Shown here: positions 52,016-60,800 of the stretch, piece after piece
Position numbering within the stretch: the stretch's first letter is position 1
How the letters are laid out: every line of letters starts with the position of its first letter
Source of the DNA: Faecalibacterium gallinarum
GTDB taxonomy: Bacteria; Bacillota; Clostridia; Oscillospirales; Ruminococcaceae
Direction: 5' to 3'
Assembly: GCF_022180365.1 (NCBI RefSeq)
Contig: NZ_BQKV01000041.1
Coordinates: 18,895 to 82,894, forward strand
DNA length: 64,000 bases
Notes under the pieces: generated by a model
What the model saw: only the letters and a program-made list of their open reading frames with translations
Databases searched by the model: none
Told to the model about the DNA's origin: nothing
Program-made: the position numbers and the translations under genes

Positions 52016-53032
52016 ATGATTATCTCTACCAAAAAAGGCACCCCGAAAGAAGAACTGGAAAAAATCATCCACCGCTTTGAATCTCAGGGCCTGTCGGTGA
52101 CCCTGATCACCGGCACCGACTACAACGTCTTCGGCCTGGTGGGCGACACCACCAAGCTGGACGAGCAGGACATCCTCTCCAACCCCTGGGTGGACAACGT
52201 CACCCGGGTTTCGGCCCCCTATAAGCGGGCCAACCGGCTGTTCCACCCCGCCGACTCCATCATCGACTGCGGCGGCATCAAGATCGGCGGCAAGGAAAAA
52301 ATCGCCGTCATGGCGGGCCCCTGCAGCATTGAGTGCGAGGAACAGGCCATGCGGATCGCCGCCGGGGTCAAGGCCGGGGGCGCAACCCTCTTCCGGGGCG
52401 GCGCCTACAAGCCCCGCACCTCCCCCTACGCCTTCCAGGGCCTGGAGACCGAGGGCATTCTGGCCATGGTGAAAGCCCGGGAGGCCACCGGCCTGCCCAT
52501 CGTCTCCGAGCTGATGAGCGAGGACAAGATCCCCGAGTTCGAGGAATACGTGGACGTAGTCCAGATCGGCGCCCGGAATATGCAGAACTTCCAGCTGCTG
52601 AAGGCGGTGGGCAAGATGCACAAGCCGGTTCTGCTCAAGCGGGGCCTGTGCAACACCATCGAAGAGTGGATCATGAGCGCCGAGTACATTATGGCGGGCG
52701 GCAACGAGAACGTCATCTTCTGCGAGCGGGGCATCCGCACCTTTGAGAAGTACACCCGGAACACCCTGGACCTGTCGGCCATTCCCATCATCCACGAGCG
52801 GACCCACCTGCCCGTGGTGGTGGACCCCAGCCACGCCACCGGCAAGGCCAATCTGGTCGAGCCCATGATGATCGCCGCCGTGGCCGCCGGCGCCGACGGC
52901 CTGGAGGTGGAGGTCCACTACGACCCCCGCCACGCCTGGAGCGACGGCGCCCAGTGCCTGACCCCCGACGCCTTCGCACAGGCCATGGCCAAGTGCCGCC
53001 AGGTGGCCTGGGCCATCGGCCGGGACATGTAA
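52016..53032 (+). CDS. aroF: DAHP synthase, type I beta with N-terminal regulatory domain
   Basis: This 338-residue enzyme joins PEP and erythrose 4-phosphate to start the shikimate pathway. A ferredoxin-like regulatory domain (1-70, MIISTKKGTPKEELEKIIHR) is followed by the TIM barrel with IAVMAGPCSIE, FRGGAYKPRTSPYAFQG, QIGARNMQN, LLKRG, and VVDPSHATGK. Such N-terminal domains confer feedback control. It follows a 71-base gap after aroQ, where I see no clear promoter; AAAGGA lies 12 bases before the ATG. Confidence 0.96.
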   Translation: MIISTKKGTPKEELEKIIHRFESQGLSVTLITGTDYNVFGLVGDTTKLDEQDILSNPWVDNVTRVSAPYKRANRLFHPADSIIDCGGIKIGGKEKIAVMAGPCSIECEEQAMRIAAGVKAGGATLFRGGAYKPRTSPYAFQGLETEGILAMVKAREATGLPIVSELMSEDKIPEFEEYVDVVQIGARNMQNFQLLKAVGKMHKPVLLKRGLCNTIEEWIMSAEYIMAGGNENVIFCERGIRTFEKYTRNTLDLSAIPIIHERTHLPVVVDPSHATGKANLVEPMMIAAVAAGADGLEVEVHYDPRHAWSDGAQCLTPDAFAQAMAKCRQVAWAIGRDM

Positions 53033-53045
53033 CCGGGGGCGCGCC

Positions 53046-54317
53046 ATGATCGCCCAGATCCGCGCCCCGGGGCCCATCGGGGGCCGCCTCTCCGCCCCGC
53101 CCAGCAAGAGCATGGCCCACCGGGCGGTCCTCTGCGCGGCATTGGCGGAGGGGGAATCCCGGATCGAACACCTTGAATTCAGCCAGGACATCTCCGCCAC
53201 CTTAGGGGCGGCAGCCCAGCTGGGGGCTCAGGTAAAAACCGGCCCCGACTGGGCCCTCATCCGGGGCGTCGGGGAGCCGCATCTCCCTTCTGGCCCGATG
53301 GACTGCTGCGAGAGCGGCAGTACCCTGCGGTTTTTGATCCCCCTGGCCAGTCTCACCGGCGGGCCGGTGACCTTTACCGGCCGGGGGCGGCTGATGGAGC
53401 GGCCCCAGAACGTCTACGCCGAATTGTTCGCCGCCCAGGAGCTGGAATTCCGCCAGGGCCCCGAGGGGCTGACGGTGGGCGGGCCCCTCTGGCCCGGGCG
53501 TTACCCGGTGCGGGGGGATGTCTCCAGCCAGTTCATCAGCGGGCTGCTCTTCGCCCTGCCCCTTTTAAAGCGGGAGAGCACCCTCTGCCTGATTCCGCCG
53601 GTGGAGAGCCGCAGTTACATCGAGATGACCCGGGCCGCCCAGGCGGCTTTCGGGGTGGTGAGCCACTGGCAGGACGAAAACACCCTGCTCATCCCCGGCG
53701 GGCAGGTCTACCGCCCCCGGGCCTACACCGTGGAGGGGGATTACAGCCAGGCCGCCTTTCTGGCGGTGCTGGGGGCCCTCTGCGGCGGGGTGACCCTCAC
53801 CGGCCTGGCGGCGGACACCTTGCAGGGGGACGCCGTCATCCTGGAGATTCTGCGCCGGTGCGGCGCAGTCTTCTCCCGGGATGAAACCGGCCTCCACTTT
53901 GAAAAGAGCGAACTCCACGGCACTGAGATCGACCTGGCCGACTGCCCCGACCTGGGGCCGATCCTGATGGCCCTGGGCCTGTTCTCTGAAGGGCGGACGG
54001 TGATCCGAAACGCCGGGCGGCTCCGGCTGAAAGAGTCGGACCGGATCGAGGCCATGGAGACCGAGCTGCGGGCCTGCGGGGGCCGGGTTTCCAGCCAGGG
54101 GGGCACCATCACCCTGGAAAAAAGCCCCCTCCACCCGCCCGCCGGGCCCCTCTCTGGCCACAACGACCACCGGGTGGTGATGAGCCTGACCGTGCTGGGA
54201 TTGGCGGCAGGGCTGCCCCTTTCCATCGCGGGGGCCGAGGCCATCCAGAAAAGCTGGCCCAGCTTTTTCGACGCCATCCGTCAGCTGGGCGGGGAGGTAA
54301 CAGAAGTTGTTGGATAA
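53046..54317 (+). CDS. aroA: 3-phosphoshikimate 1-carboxyvinyltransferase (EPSP synthase)
   Basis: AroA (423 aa) transfers enolpyruvyl from PEP to shikimate 3-phosphate. Seen are PPSKSMAHRAVLCAALAEGES (split), the substrate motif DCCESGSTLRFLIPLASL, GDVSSQFISGLLFALPLL and the C-terminal LRLKESDRIEAMETEL and GHNDHRVVMSL. Near the PEP site the usual LGNAG is CESGS, as in many Firmicutes class II enzymes. It is the target of glyphosate; sensitivity is not inferred here. It starts 13 bases after aroF. Confidence 0.96.
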   Translation: MIAQIRAPGPIGGRLSAPPSKSMAHRAVLCAALAEGESRIEHLEFSQDISATLGAAAQLGAQVKTGPDWALIRGVGEPHLPSGPMDCCESGSTLRFLIPLASLTGGPVTFTGRGRLMERPQNVYAELFAAQELEFRQGPEGLTVGGPLWPGRYPVRGDVSSQFISGLLFALPLLKRESTLCLIPPVESRSYIEMTRAAQAAFGVVSHWQDENTLLIPGGQVYRPRAYTVEGDYSQAAFLAVLGALCGGVTLTGLAADTLQGDAVILEILRRCGAVFSRDETGLHFEKSELHGTEIDLADCPDLGPILMALGLFSEGRTVIRNAGRLRLKESDRIEAMETELRACGGRVSSQGGTITLEKSPLHPPAGPLSGHNDHRVVMSLTVLGLAAGLPLSIAGAEAIQKSWPSFFDAIRQLGGEVTEVVG

Positions 54318-55167
54318 ATCGAAGCGTTATCTGATCGTGGGCCTGGGGCTTCTGGGGGGCAAATACGCCCTGGAGCTGACCCGGGCGGGCTATCACGTGG
54401 ACGGCATCAACCGCAGCCAGGGCCACCTGCAATACGCCCTGGACCACGGCTACATCCAGAGCGGCAAGACCCAGGATTTCGAGGACCTGGTGGCGGGGGC
54501 CGACCACATCATCTTCGGCCTTTACCCCACCACCCTGATCCAGTGGTTTGAAACCTATGGCCACCTCTTGAAACCGGGCTGCATCTTCACCGACGTGTCG
54601 GGAGTCAAAACGGGGCTGGTGGACCAGATTCAGACCCTCTGCCCGCCGGGGGTGGAGTTCATCGCCAGCCACCCCATGGCCGGGCGGGAGACTTCCAGCG
54701 TGGAGCACGCGGCGGAGGTCAACTTTGCCCCCGCCAACTTCATCATCACCCCCACCGAGAAAAACACCCCCGAAGGGATCGCCTGGGTCACCGAGCTGGC
54801 CCAGGTGCTGGGCTTTGAGCACATCTGCACCCTGAGCGTCCAGGAGCACGACCGGATGATCGGATATGTGAGCCAGCTCTGCCACGCCATCGCCGTCAGT
54901 CTGATGTGCGCCAACGACAACACCTCTCTGTGCGAGTACACGGGGGACTCTTTCCGAGATCTGACCCGGATCGCCCGGATCAACGAGACCATGTGGTCCG
55001 AGCTGTTCCTCTGGAACAAAGAGAACCTCATCGCCGAGATCGACCAGTTCGACGAGGCCCTCCACCAGCTGCGGAGCGCTCTGGAGGCAGGGGATCGGGA
55101 GGGGCTGGAAGAGATGTTCCGTCTTTCCACCCAGCGGCGGGCCGCCTTCGACAAAAAGGACCGCTGA
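54307..55167 (+). CDS. tyrA: Prephenate dehydrogenase
   Basis: TyrA (286 aa) oxidises prephenate to 4-hydroxyphenylpyruvate with NAD(P)+. The Rossmann motif VGLGLLGGKYALELTRAG is at the N-terminus. The catalytic region has SGVKTGLVDQI and FIASHPMAGRE with the histidine in SHPM. No chorismate mutase or ACT domain is attached; the mutase is in PheA. The start is TTG overlapping aroA by 11 bases, with GGGAGG nine bases upstream. It is the last gene of the operon. Confidence 0.94.
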   Translation: MLDKSKRYLIVGLGLLGGKYALELTRAGYHVDGINRSQGHLQYALDHGYIQSGKTQDFEDLVAGADHIIFGLYPTTLIQWFETYGHLLKPGCIFTDVSGVKTGLVDQIQTLCPPGVEFIASHPMAGRETSSVEHAAEVNFAPANFIITPTEKNTPEGIAWVTELAQVLGFEHICTLSVQEHDRMIGYVSQLCHAIAVSLMCANDNTSLCEYTGDSFRDLTRIARINETMWSELFLWNKENLIAEIDQFDEALHQLRSALEAGDREGLEEMFRLSTQRRAAFDKKDR

Positions 55168-55188
55168 GCCCTATACATCAAAAGAAAA

Positions 55189-55228
55189 AACGCCTTTCCG
55201 GTTTTGCCGGAGAGGCGTTTTCTGTTTG
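55189..55228. terminator. Bidirectional terminator after tyrA
   Basis: AACGCCT-TTCCGG and CCGGA-GAGGCGTT around a TTTTG loop (55189-55219), with T-rich tracts on both sides. It ends the aromatic operon and the convergent AAA gene. Confidence 0.92.
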
Positions 55229-55231
55229 GTT

Positions 55232-57280
55232 TTAGGTTTCTTCGTCCAGTTCCAGATCCATGGGCAGGATCAGATCCAGGGGGGCCTCCGGCTCGGCCAC
55301 CAGGCGGCGGCTCTGGTGGAAGATGGCCCGCTCCAAAGTATTCCGGGCCATCCGGCCGTTGCCTGCGGTCCGGCTGTCGGTTTCCTGGCGGCGGCGGTAG
55401 TAGTCCAGCAGGGGGGCGATGCAGCCCTCGTCCAGCCGGTAGCCCTTGCCCTTGGCCAGGGACTGGGTGATCTCCATCAATTCCTCGGCGGTGTAGTCGG
55501 GGAACTCGATCTGGTTGGGGAACCGGCTGGCCAAACCACTGTTGGCCGCCAGGAAGTCGGTCATCTCTTTGGTATAGCCCGCCAGGATCACCACCAGGTC
55601 CTCCCGGTGGTCCTCCATTCCCTTCACCAGGGTATCAATGGCTTCCAGCCCAAAGCTGTCCTGCTCCCCCCGGCAGAGGCTGTAAGCCTCGTCGATGAAG
55701 AGGACGCCCCCCAGGGCGCTCTCGATCACCCGGTTGGTGAGAGGGGCGGTGTGGCCGGTGTAGCGGCCCACCAGATCTCCCCGGCTGACCTCGATCAGCT
55801 GGCCGCCCCGCAGGGCACCGATGGCTTTCAGATACCGGGCCACCAGCCGGGCAATGGTGGTCTTGCCGGTGCCGGGGTTGCCGGTGAAGATCATGTGCAT
55901 GGAAAGTCCCTCGGTCTTGAGGCCGGCGGCGGCCCGCCGCTTCTGGACCTGGACATGATCCGCCAGGCCAAAGACGTAGTCCTTCACCGGCTGGAGGCCC
56001 ACCAGGGCTTCCAGCTCCTGCCGGACGGCGTCCACCGCGCCGGTGTAGGCGGCGGGCAGCAGGTCAAAGAGGGGCGCAGGGGCCCCGCCGTTGACGCTGA
56101 ACCAGAGGGAACCTTCCCGCACCGAGAGGGAAACCTTTCCCTTTTGGAGCACGTCTTTTTGGAGGCAGTATTCGCTCAGCGCCCGGAAGATCCGGTCACA
56201 ACAGCCGGCCAGCCCCGCCGCGCCCTCGGCCCGGGTGCACTGGGCGGCCACATAGTCCCGCACCTCGGCCCCCGCCGAGAGGGTCAGCTTGAGCTGGCGG
56301 GCCACCCGCTGGCTCAGGGCGTTGAGCTGCTGGGCCGCCAGGGCCGCCAGGCTCTCGGGGGCGAAGTCCCGCGTCCGACAGACATCCCCCAGGGCCGCCA
56401 CAAACCGGGTGCCGAAGGTGTCCGCCAGGGCCTGCCGCCCCTTGTGGGAAAAGAAGATCAGGTATTTGCCGCAGGGGTCGATCCGGCTGATGGCCCCCGG
56501 CGCCAGAGAGGCCCCGGCGTCCACCAGAATTCCCTCCCGGTTCACCAGATACCGGGAGGTCAGGGGGGCCGAGCCCTTGGCGGCCAGATCGGCCAACGTC
56601 TTGAGGAAAGCCGGGCAGCACTGCTCGTAGTGCTCGAAAATCACAATTTCCCCCGGGGCGTGGAGGGCCGCATAGAGGTCCTGCAAAAAGAGTTTTTCCG
56701 CCCCGGGGTCGGGGTAGAGGGACAGGTCCAGCACGGCGCAGGCGTCGCTCTGGAGCAGCCCCCGGGCCGCCATCCGGCCCGCCAACTCCCGCAGGGCAAA
56801 ATGCCGCCCGGTGCCGCTGCGGCCCGAGATCAGGATCACGTTCCGGGCCCGGGGCGGCTCCACCCCCAGCACAAAGGGCCGGCGCATGGCCCGCACCAGC
56901 TCGTCCACAAACTCGTCCTGCCCCAGCACCGTCTTTTTCACCTCGGCTGCCAGCCCCTGGAAGCTGCCCAGGTGCTCGGGCGGGGTGTCGGCGGTGCCTT
57001 TAGCCAGGAGGCCGTCAGCCTCCATATCCTTGAGCATCTGGCGGCTCTCGGCCAGGGCTTTCTGGGTGGTGTCGTCCTGCTTTTTCAGCTTGGTGTTCTG
57101 GGCCCGCAGCAGCTCGTCCAGGGCTTTCTGCTGTTCCAGCAGGGTTTTATTCAGATCAGGCAGGCTGGCCGGGGCCTTCTTCGCCTCCGGTTTTTGGGCG
57201 GGCGCACCGCCGGAGCGGACCCGCCCCCCTGCGCCGAACACATCGTTCATCAAACTTTCCCAGTCGTCGTGATAACCCAT
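55232..57280 (-). CDS. Tandem AAA ATPase, C-terminal domain SpoVK/CbbX-like
   Basis: This 682-residue protein has a coiled-coil segment (about 40-90), a first AAA-like domain (about 115-340) and a second, CbbX/SpoVK-type AAA domain (about 425-640). The second is intact: Walker A GNPGTGKT (467-474) and Walker B LFIDEAY with D530-E531. The first resembles a Clp D2 fold (VLGQDEFVDELVRAMRRP), but its Walker A is GRSGTGRH (153-160), lacking lysine and Ser/Thr, and Walker B reads VIFEHYE, so it probably does not hydrolyse ATP. The ATG at 57280 has GGAGG five bases upstream. Partner and substrate are unknown. Confidence 0.85.
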   Translation of the reverse strand: MGYHDDWESLMNDVFGAGGRVRSGGAPAQKPEAKKAPASLPDLNKTLLEQQKALDELLRAQNTKLKKQDDTTQKALAESRQMLKDMEADGLLAKGTADTPPEHLGSFQGLAAEVKKTVLGQDEFVDELVRAMRRPFVLGVEPPRARNVILISGRSGTGRHFALRELAGRMAARGLLQSDACAVLDLSLYPDPGAEKLFLQDLYAALHAPGEIVIFEHYEQCCPAFLKTLADLAAKGSAPLTSRYLVNREGILVDAGASLAPGAISRIDPCGKYLIFFSHKGRQALADTFGTRFVAALGDVCRTRDFAPESLAALAAQQLNALSQRVARQLKLTLSAGAEVRDYVAAQCTRAEGAAGLAGCCDRIFRALSEYCLQKDVLQKGKVSLSVREGSLWFSVNGGAPAPLFDLLPAAYTGAVDAVRQELEALVGLQPVKDYVFGLADHVQVQKRRAAAGLKTEGLSMHMIFTGNPGTGKTTIARLVARYLKAIGALRGGQLIEVSRGDLVGRYTGHTAPLTNRVIESALGGVLFIDEAYSLCRGEQDSFGLEAIDTLVKGMEDHREDLVVILAGYTKEMTDFLAANSGLASRFPNQIEFPDYTAEELMEITQSLAKGKGYRLDEGCIAPLLDYYRRRQETDSRTAGNGRMARNTLERAIFHQSRRLVAEPEAPLDLILPMDLELDEET

Positions 57281-57400
57281 AGCTGCCTCCCGATCGTATT
57301 TCATTCAGTATAGTGTACTTTGGCGCTTTTTGCAAGCGTCCCAGGGGCGGCCCTGCCGGGGAATCCGGGATCTTTTCGCCGCAGAAATTGGGCCCCACCC

Positions 57401-57429
57401 TTGCAAATACAGGTTCTGTCGTTTATCAT
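57401..57429 (+). promoter_or_regulatory. pulA promoter
   Basis: TTGCAA (57401-57406) and TATCAT (57424-57429) are 17 bases apart. Transcription would start near 57436. Confidence 0.7.
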
Positions 57430-57454
57430 AGTATTATCATGAATTTTGAAAAGA

Positions 57455-57513
57455 GGGCCGCCCGCCCCGCCCAGGGAGCCATCGCTCACGGCTCCGGGCT
57501 CCCCGGGCGGCCC
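57455..57513 (+). promoter_or_regulatory. Long hairpin in the pulA leader
   Basis: GGGCCGCCCG (57455-57464) pairs perfectly with CGGGCGGCCC (57504-57513). Inside, GGAGCC (57475-57480) pairs with GGCTCC (57490-57495). The structure lies about 25 bases before the GTG start and has no T-run after it. Confidence 0.6.
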
Positions 57514-57537
57514 ACAGCAGAAAGGTGTGGCTGGAAC

Positions 57538-59496
57538 GTGAGCGCTAACAACTCTGTGGACCTCAAGGCCCTGTTTGAGAGCGAAGAGTTTGAGCGGGAA
57601 TTTTTGTACGACGGCCCTCTGGGGCCGGACTACGCCCCCCAGGGCACCCATTTGCGGCTATGGGCGCCCACCGCTCTGCGAGTGTCGGTGAACCTCTACC
57701 GCCAGGGCGACGGCGGGTTCTGCATCGGCACCCTGCCCATGGAGCGGCGGGAGAAGGGCACCTGGACCCTCTATCTGCCAGGGGACAAACACGGGCTGTA
57801 TTATACCTTCACGGTCCAGACCGAGGAGGGAACCCGGGAGACGGGGGACCCCTATGCCCGGGCGGCGGGGGTCAACGGAGTGCGCAGTATGATCGTAGAC
57901 CTCAAGCGCACCGACCCGCCCGGCTGGGCCCAGGATCACCGGCCCCAGATCCCGGCCGCCCGGCGGGTGATCTGGGAGGTCAGCGTCCGGGATTTTTCCC
58001 AGGACCCGGACAGCGGCGTGCCCCGCCGGTGGCAGGGGAAATATTTGGCTTTCACCCTGAACAGCACCACCCTGGAAGGGGGCAGCGCCTGCCCCACCGG
58101 GCTCAACCACCTGAAACGGCTGGGGGTGAGCCACGTCCAGCTGATGCCGGTTTTCGACTTCGGCAGCATAGACGAGGCCAAACCCCTGCGGCGGCAGTAC
58201 AACTGGGGATACGACCCCACCAATTATAACCTGCCCGAGGGCAGTTATTCCACCGACCCCTTCCACGGGGAGGTGCGGATCAAGGAATTCAAGCAGATGG
58301 TCCAGGCCATCCACCGTGCGGGGATGGGGGTGGTGATGGATGTGGTCTACAACCACACCTACCGGTACGAGAATGTGCTGAACGACACGGTACCCTATTA
58401 TTTTTTCCGCCAGAACGAGGACGGAACCTTCTCCAACGGGAGCGGCTGCGGCAATGAATTCGCCTCCGAGCGGTCCATGGCCCGGCGGTACCTCATCGAC
58501 TCGGTGCTCTACTGGGCCAAAGAATACCACATCGACGGCTTCCGGTTCGACCTGATGGGGCTGTACGACGTAGAGACCATGAACCTTCTGCGGGCCGAGC
58601 TGGACAAGCTCCCCGGCGGGGAAGAGATCCTGATGTACGGCGAGCCCTGGCAGGGCGGGCTGAGCCAGCTCCACCGGTACGAGGCCAACAAGAACAATTT
58701 GCAGATGCTCAGCGAGCGGGTCGGCATCTTCTGCGACGACACCCGGGACGCCATCAAGGGCAGCTGCTTTGAGGCCCGGACCCCCGGCTATGTCCAGGGG
58801 CGGCCGGGAGGATTCTGGGACATTGGGGCGGCGGTGGCGGCCTGGTGCCGGAGCGACCGGCTGAGCCCCCGGGCCCCCAGCCAGATCATCAGTTATGTGT
58901 CGGCCCACGACAACTTCACCCTCTGGGACAAGCTGATGCTGGTGCGGTACAAAAAGCCGGATTTTACGGCCAACGACACCATCGCCCTGGCTCAGAACCG
59001 GCTGGCGGCGGGCATTTATCTAACCTGCATGGGCACCCCCTTTATGCAGGCGGGGGAGGAGTTCGCCCGGACCAAAAAAGGGGTGGGCAACAGCTACCGT
59101 TCCCCCGCCGCCCTCAACCAGCTGGACTGGAAACGAGCCTCCCATTATCGGGGCCTGGTGGACTATTACCGGGGGCTGATCGCCCTGCGGTCGGCTTTCC
59201 CCCGGCTGGGGGCGGGCGACATGGCCAGCGCCAACGCCATCGAGTTCTTCTCCCTGGAGCCGCCCCTGGTGGGCTGGCAGCTGGACGCCGTCCCCGGCGA
59301 CGGAGCCGCCTGGCCCACCCTGCTGGTCTTTTACAACCCCACCGAGAATTACAAGACGGTGCCCCTGCCGCCGGGGGAATGGCGGCTGCTCTGCGACGGC
59401 ATCTCCTCCAGCCTCTGGCGGGGCGAAGTCCTCACCCGCCAAAACAAAACCTCGCTCCTGCCATACAGCGCCACCATCCTGGGGCGCTGGGCCTAA
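57538..59496 (+). CDS. pulA: Type I pullulanase (GH13)
   Basis: This 652-residue enzyme cleaves alpha-1,6 branches in glycogen, pullulan or amylopectin. A CBM48-like domain (about 20-130) precedes the GH13_14 barrel with the pullulanase signature YNWGYDP (221-227), DVVYNHTY, nucleophile D338 (GFRFDLMGLYD), acid/base E369 (ILMYGEPW) and SAHDN. No signal peptide is present, so it works inside the cell. The start is uncertain: GTG at 57538 follows the leader hairpin and AAAGG, whereas earlier ATGs lie at or before the start of transcription. Confidence 0.92.
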   Translation: MSANNSVDLKALFESEEFEREFLYDGPLGPDYAPQGTHLRLWAPTALRVSVNLYRQGDGGFCIGTLPMERREKGTWTLYLPGDKHGLYYTFTVQTEEGTRETGDPYARAAGVNGVRSMIVDLKRTDPPGWAQDHRPQIPAARRVIWEVSVRDFSQDPDSGVPRRWQGKYLAFTLNSTTLEGGSACPTGLNHLKRLGVSHVQLMPVFDFGSIDEAKPLRRQYNWGYDPTNYNLPEGSYSTDPFHGEVRIKEFKQMVQAIHRAGMGVVMDVVYNHTYRYENVLNDTVPYYFFRQNEDGTFSNGSGCGNEFASERSMARRYLIDSVLYWAKEYHIDGFRFDLMGLYDVETMNLLRAELDKLPGGEEILMYGEPWQGGLSQLHRYEANKNNLQMLSERVGIFCDDTRDAIKGSCFEARTPGYVQGRPGGFWDIGAAVAAWCRSDRLSPRAPSQIISYVSAHDNFTLWDKLMLVRYKKPDFTANDTIALAQNRLAAGIYLTCMGTPFMQAGEEFARTKKGVGNSYRSPAALNQLDWKRASHYRGLVDYYRGLIALRSAFPRLGAGDMASANAIEFFSLEPPLVGWQLDAVPGDGAAWPTLLVFYNPTENYKTVPLPPGEWRLLCDGISSSLWRGEVLTRQNKTSLLPYSATILGRWA

Positions 59497-59547
59497 ATAG
59501 GGAGACGATGCCGCTTTTTCGAGAAAAAGCGGCGCAAAAAGCTTTTT

Positions 59548-59583
59548 CCCCAAATCCGTGTTCTGCGGGTTTGGGGATTTTTT
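59548..59583 (+). terminator. Terminator of pulA
   Basis: CCCCAAA-t-CC and GG-g-TTTGGGG (59548-59576), followed by ATTTTTTAT. A separate perfect 10-bp hairpin (GCCGCTTTTT/AAAAAGCGGC, 59510-59533) lies upstream. Confidence 0.88.
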
Positions 59584-59591
59584 ATCCCATT

Positions 59592-59631
59592 AAAAACCCC
59601 CGGCAGAAAGGGATCAGCCTTTCGCCGGGGG
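59592..59631 (-). terminator. Terminator of glcK
   Basis: On the minus strand CCCCCGGC (59631-59624) and an inner GAAAGG pair with CCTTTC and GCCGGGGG (59604-59597), followed by UUUUUAAU. Confidence 0.9.
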
Positions 59632-59653
59632 TGGTTTTCAGATTATCCGATTG

Positions 59654-60610
59654 TTATACTTCTGCGCCCACAATCAGCCGGACCGCGCCGTAGATGCCGG
59701 CGTCGTTGCCCAGGCTGGCCTGCTTGATGGGGGTTTCCCGGCAGGAACGGAAGGCGTACTCCTTGTAGTGGGCAATCAGCGGGTTAAAGAGGACATCCCC
59801 GGCACGGGCCACGCCGCCGCCCACCAGGAAGATCTCAGGGTCAGTAGTCTCGGCGATGATGGAGAGGGCCAGACCCAGGGTATCGGCCATCTCGTCCACT
59901 TCCCGGGCGGCCAGGGCATCGCCCTCCCGGGCAGCATCAAAGACATCCTTGGCCGCAAAGTCGGTGTCCCGCAGCACACAGGGGGTATCGGGGTTTTCTT
60001 CCAGCAGTTTCTTCATGCAGCGGACCACGCCGGTGGCGCTGGAGTACTGCTCCAGGCAGCCCCGCTTGCCGCAGCCGCAGGTAGCGGTCTCGGTGCGGTT
60101 CACCGTGATGTGGCCGATCTCGCCGCCTGCGCCGTGGGCGCCGTCGATGACCTGGCCGTTGACGATGACGCCGCCGCCCACGCCGGTGCCCAGAGTCACC
60201 ATAACGGCGCTGCGGCAGCCCTTGGCGGTGCCCATCCAGATCTCACCCAGAGCGGCCACGTTGGCGTCGTTGCCCACCATGACCTTCAGGCCGTCCAAAA
60301 GGCCCGAGAGCTGGGCCGCCACGTTCTGCTGGCCCCAACCGCCCAGGTTGGCGCAGACGATGGGAACAATGCTGGCCTCCTGCACCGGGCCGGGCACGCC
60401 GATGCCCACGCCCTCCACCTGTTCCGGCTTAATGCCGGCCTGGGCCATCTTGTCCTGGATGGCCGCCGCCAGGTTGGGCAGGATCTTCTCGCCCTTGTTG
60501 GCGGTGTCGGTGGGCACCTCCCATTTTTCCAGCAGAGCGCCCGAGGTGGTGAACAGGCCCACCTTGGCCGTGGTGCCGCCCAGGTCGATGCCAAATGCGT
60601 ATTCTTTCAT
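59654..60610 (-). CDS. glcK: ROK family glucokinase
   Basis: This 318-residue kinase phosphorylates glucose, feeding glycolysis. It has the ATP motif FGIDLGGTTAKVGLF, the substrate motif VGNDANVAALGE, TLGTGVGGGVI with GAHGAGGEIGHI, and the zinc cluster CGCGKRGCLEQY of the ROK family. The absence of an N-terminal HTH shows that it is an enzyme and not a repressor. Being convergent with the pullulanase gene, it is likely to work on glucose released in starch or glycogen breakdown. Confidence 0.94.
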   Translation of the reverse strand: MKEYAFGIDLGGTTAKVGLFTTSGALLEKWEVPTDTANKGEKILPNLAAAIQDKMAQAGIKPEQVEGVGIGVPGPVQEASIVPIVCANLGGWGQQNVAAQLSGLLDGLKVMVGNDANVAALGEIWMGTAKGCRSAVMVTLGTGVGGGVIVNGQVIDGAHGAGGEIGHITVNRTETATCGCGKRGCLEQYSSATGVVRCMKKLLEENPDTPCVLRDTDFAAKDVFDAAREGDALAAREVDEMADTLGLALSIIAETTDPEIFLVGGGVARAGDVLFNPLIAHYKEYAFRSCRETPIKQASLGNDAGIYGAVRLIVGAEV

Positions 60611-60733
60611 AATTTTATACCCCTTTTCCCGCAGCCGTCCCGGCCGCGTGATTTACCGTGATTCCATTGCCCCTAGTATAGCATAAACGGCCGCAAAATC
60701 CAGCGCCCGGGCCCGATTTGATCCCACCGAAAC

Positions 60734-60765
60734 AAAAAAGCGCCGCACTCCGAAAAGTGCGGCGC
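60734..60765 (-). terminator. Terminator of the tat operon
   Basis: On the minus strand GCGCCGCACT (60765-60756) pairs with AGTGCGGCGC (60749-60740), followed by UUUUUUG. Confidence 0.93.
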
Positions 60766-60800
60766 AAAAATCAAACGACCCTCTGTGACGGAAAAGAGGC

